Positions 5,665 through 6,716 of a stretch of 6,716 nt of DNA are shown in pieces (positions within the stretch are counted from its first letter, which is position 1; each line of letters begins with the position of its first letter). Where the stretch lies: positions 1 through 6,716 of the forward strand of contig JAITFA010000214.1 in assembly GCA_031281685.1 (NCBI GenBank). The letters run 5' to 3'. This stretch comes from Treponema sp. (GTDB lineage: Bacteria > Spirochaetota > Spirochaetia > Treponematales > Breznakiellaceae). The translations under genes and the position numbers were made by a program. The notes under the pieces are model-generated. The model was not told the DNA's origin. It was given only the letters and a program-made list of their open reading frames with translations, and did not search any database.

Positions 5665-6366
5665 TTAGACGATTTCAAACACCTTTTGGACGCCGGTGAA
5701 AACAGGGGAGCCTGATACTGGCGCATACACAGTAAAGACAACCGGATACTTGGTTGCGGCTTGATCGGAAAGAGTCTGGACGCCGACGAAACGATAATTT
5801 AAACCGGCAACTACCTGTACTGAGGCATACTTCGCCGTGAAACCTGAACCAACCAATTTTTCATGGACCTGATCGAGAACATCTTGTTGCTCTTTAGCTA
5901 CCGGCAAGAAGGGACTATAGCCGCCAGCCAAAGATGAAAGGGAGGAGAGAGGGGAGAGAGGCTTGATATTGACGATTTTAGCTGCGACATGCGGCGCCTT
6001 GTAAATACGGATGAGAGCCGGAAATGGAAACACGTTGGGGTATACACCTTTCCCATTCACCGCAAATATGTAATTTACCCCGTTTACCACCTGCGTCGCG
6101 ACAAGAAGCGGCTCATAGCCAACGCCAGTGAAATGAGAGAACGCCTCCTTGAAAACGGAGACGGCATCCTCCTTTGGCTCGGAGAAAGGCGTCCACCCAC
6201 CGGGCATAATGCCAGTAGCGGCTTCAAACAGATGGTCGTCTTGCTCCACATCAAAGGTCAGCACGTCTTCGTACGTTACCTGCGGCAATGTATGCTGAGC
6301 ATACCGAGCGAACTGTACCTCCGCCTTTCCCTCTTTTATGGCTTGGAAAAGAAAATGCTTGGCCAC
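5665..6366 (-). CDS. Tandem cystatin-like domain protein
   Basis: From the GTG at 6366 this is a 233-residue protein with two clear repeats, each like a cystatin (a fold known for blocking papain-type cysteine proteases). Repeat 1 (about 54-137) has GGWTPF at 56-61 and TQVVNGVNYIF at 91-101. Repeat 2 (about 146-232) has GGYSPF at 148-153 and VQVVAGLNYRF at 183-193. The conserved N-terminal GG, the helix (SVFKEAF; DVLDQVHEKL), the QVV.G hairpin loop and the closing strand with a Tyr-x-Ala/Pro pattern all occur in order. A Ser/Leu-rich linker joins them. Residues 1-53 resemble only the C-terminal half of such a domain (TYEDVLTFDV), perhaps a third, truncated copy. There is no signal peptide or lipobox, so either it acts inside the cell or its true N-terminus is lost. 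The frame stays open to a TTG at 6435, but that overlaps the antirepressor start. GTG is preferred because a GGGGAAGG and a possible promoter lie upstream; the start is uncertain. Confidence 0.72.
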   Translation of the reverse strand: MAKHFLFQAIKEGKAEVQFARYAQHTLPQVTYEDVLTFDVEQDDHLFEAATGIMPGGWTPFSEPKEDAVSVFKEAFSHFTGVGYEPLLVATQVVNGVNYIFAVNGKGVYPNVFPFPALIRIYKAPHVAAKIVNIKPLSPLSSLSSLAGGYSPFLPVAKEQQDVLDQVHEKLVGSGFTAKYASVQVVAGLNYRFVGVQTLSDQAATKYPVVFTVYAPVSGSPVFTGVQKVFEIV

Positions 6367-6406
6367 CGGAGCGCCAACCTTCCCCGCCTGAGGCTGGTCG
6401 GAGGGA

Positions 6407-6435
6407 ATGATGGATAAACTAATCAAGGTTGTCAA
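6407..6435 (-). promoter_or_regulatory. Possible promoter of the cystatin-like gene, overlapping the antirepressor start
   Basis: On the - strand, a perfect -35 TTGACA (6430-6435) is followed after 17 bases by CATCAT (6407-6412), which matches the -10 consensus at four of six positions. Predicted transcription starts near 6400, leaving about 34 bases before the GTG at 6366. The -10 box lies on the start codon of the opposing antirepressor gene. The weak -10 keeps this tentative. Confidence 0.35.
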
Positions 6436-6716
6436 GTATAAGGACAGCCGGGCCGTAAACGCCCGTGAGCTTCATGCGGCACTGAACGTCAAGCGGGACT
6501 TCTCAAATTGGATCAAGGATAGAATTAAGAAACACGCCTTTGAGGAAGGCGCGGACTATTCGCCCCATGCGGCGGATAGGTCAGACGGATCGCCGGGAAA
6601 CCGCGTACCGCTATCTTCTTTCCCTGTCTGTGGCAAAGGAGTTGTGCGCGGCGGAGCACAGCGACACAGGCCGCGCTACCTCCTCAAGGCGGAGGAAGCG
6701 TGGAATACGCCGGAAC
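6410..6716 (+). pseudogene. AntA/AntB-family phage antirepressor, frameshifted and cut by the window end
   Basis: AntA/AntB N-terminal domains occur in phage and prophage antirepressors, which free lytic genes from a repressor. The start has GGAGG (6400-6404) 5 bases before the ATG at 6410; an in-frame ATG at 6407 is an alternative. The first part matches the family well: VNARELHAAL, then FSNWIKDRIKK..FEEG.DY. Family-like sequence then continues one frame over (codons in phase with 6609): YRYLLSLSVAKELCAAEHSDTGR, to about 6674. From 6674-6677 on it returns to the first frame as RYLLKAEEAWNTPE. Thus there is a net +1 shift between about 6575 and 6605, and a compensating loss of about 10 bases near 6675 relative to the family. 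The original frame stays free of stops to the window end (102 codons), so a protein could still be made, but with a scrambled middle. The C-terminal effector part lies outside the window. Confidence 0.78.

Noticed and set aside
5989..6417. 142-codon + strand frame opposite the cystatin-like gene
   Set aside because: It is antisense to a frame with two well-matched cystatin-like repeats, has no recognisable motif, and its composition is what the opposite strand would give.
1..6716. CRISPR array, insertion sequence ends or replication origin
   Set aside because: I saw no regularly spaced direct repeats, no transposase frame with terminal inverted repeats and no iteron cluster.

Overview
The window looks like an accessory part of a bacterial chromosome with medium G+C content. 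The host is not named by any marker. My best guess is a spirochaete of the Treponema kind: the CapA-like lipoprotein has a relaxed lipobox (LFFAC), and small clan AA aspartic proteases and AntA-type antirepressors are familiar there. This assignment is tentative.

Left part (1-1106, mostly + strand). A hypothetical frame, probably the end of a gene that starts outside the window, stops at 305 and is followed by a strong Rho-independent terminator (350-382). A small retropepsin-like aspartic protease gene follows (563-976). It has a good ribosome binding site but is broken by one amber codon directly after its catalytic DTGA motif. A 13-bp hairpin (1046-1075) separates it from the convergent genes to its right.

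Middle part (1107-3252, - strand). Reading leftwards from a tRNA-Val(TAC) gene there is a 56-residue membrane protein, a stand-alone ATP-grasp ligase of the cyanophycin synthetase / GshAB type, and a six-helix membrane protein. The last two are clearly more A+T-rich than their surroundings (about one third to two fifths G+C in sampled lines, against about 55% in capA), so they look like acquired cargo beside a tRNA gene.

Right part (3253-5664, + strand). Two back-to-back sigma70-type promoters lie between the tRNA and a CapA-family lipoprotein gene. The capA promoter is so close to its best ATG that the mRNA would be leaderless. capA overlaps by ATGA with a peptidase C26 (gamma-glutamyl-gamma-aminobutyrate hydrolase-like) gene, so the pair forms a translationally coupled operon. 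Together with the ATP-grasp ligase across the tRNA this suggests, as inference only, chemistry on gamma-glutamyl or amino-acid amide bonds. About 250 bases after the operon hold only an amber-interrupted frame and weak hairpins.

Right end (5613-6716). A - strand gene ending in a perfect 17-bp terminator encodes two tandem cystatin-like domains, each with GG and QVV.G signatures, with perhaps a third decayed domain at the N-terminus. Diverging from it is an AntA/AntB-type phage antirepressor gene, cut by the window end. It carries two compensating frameshifts and so is probably decaying. The antirepressor and the broken protease point to a region shaped by phage or other mobile DNA.
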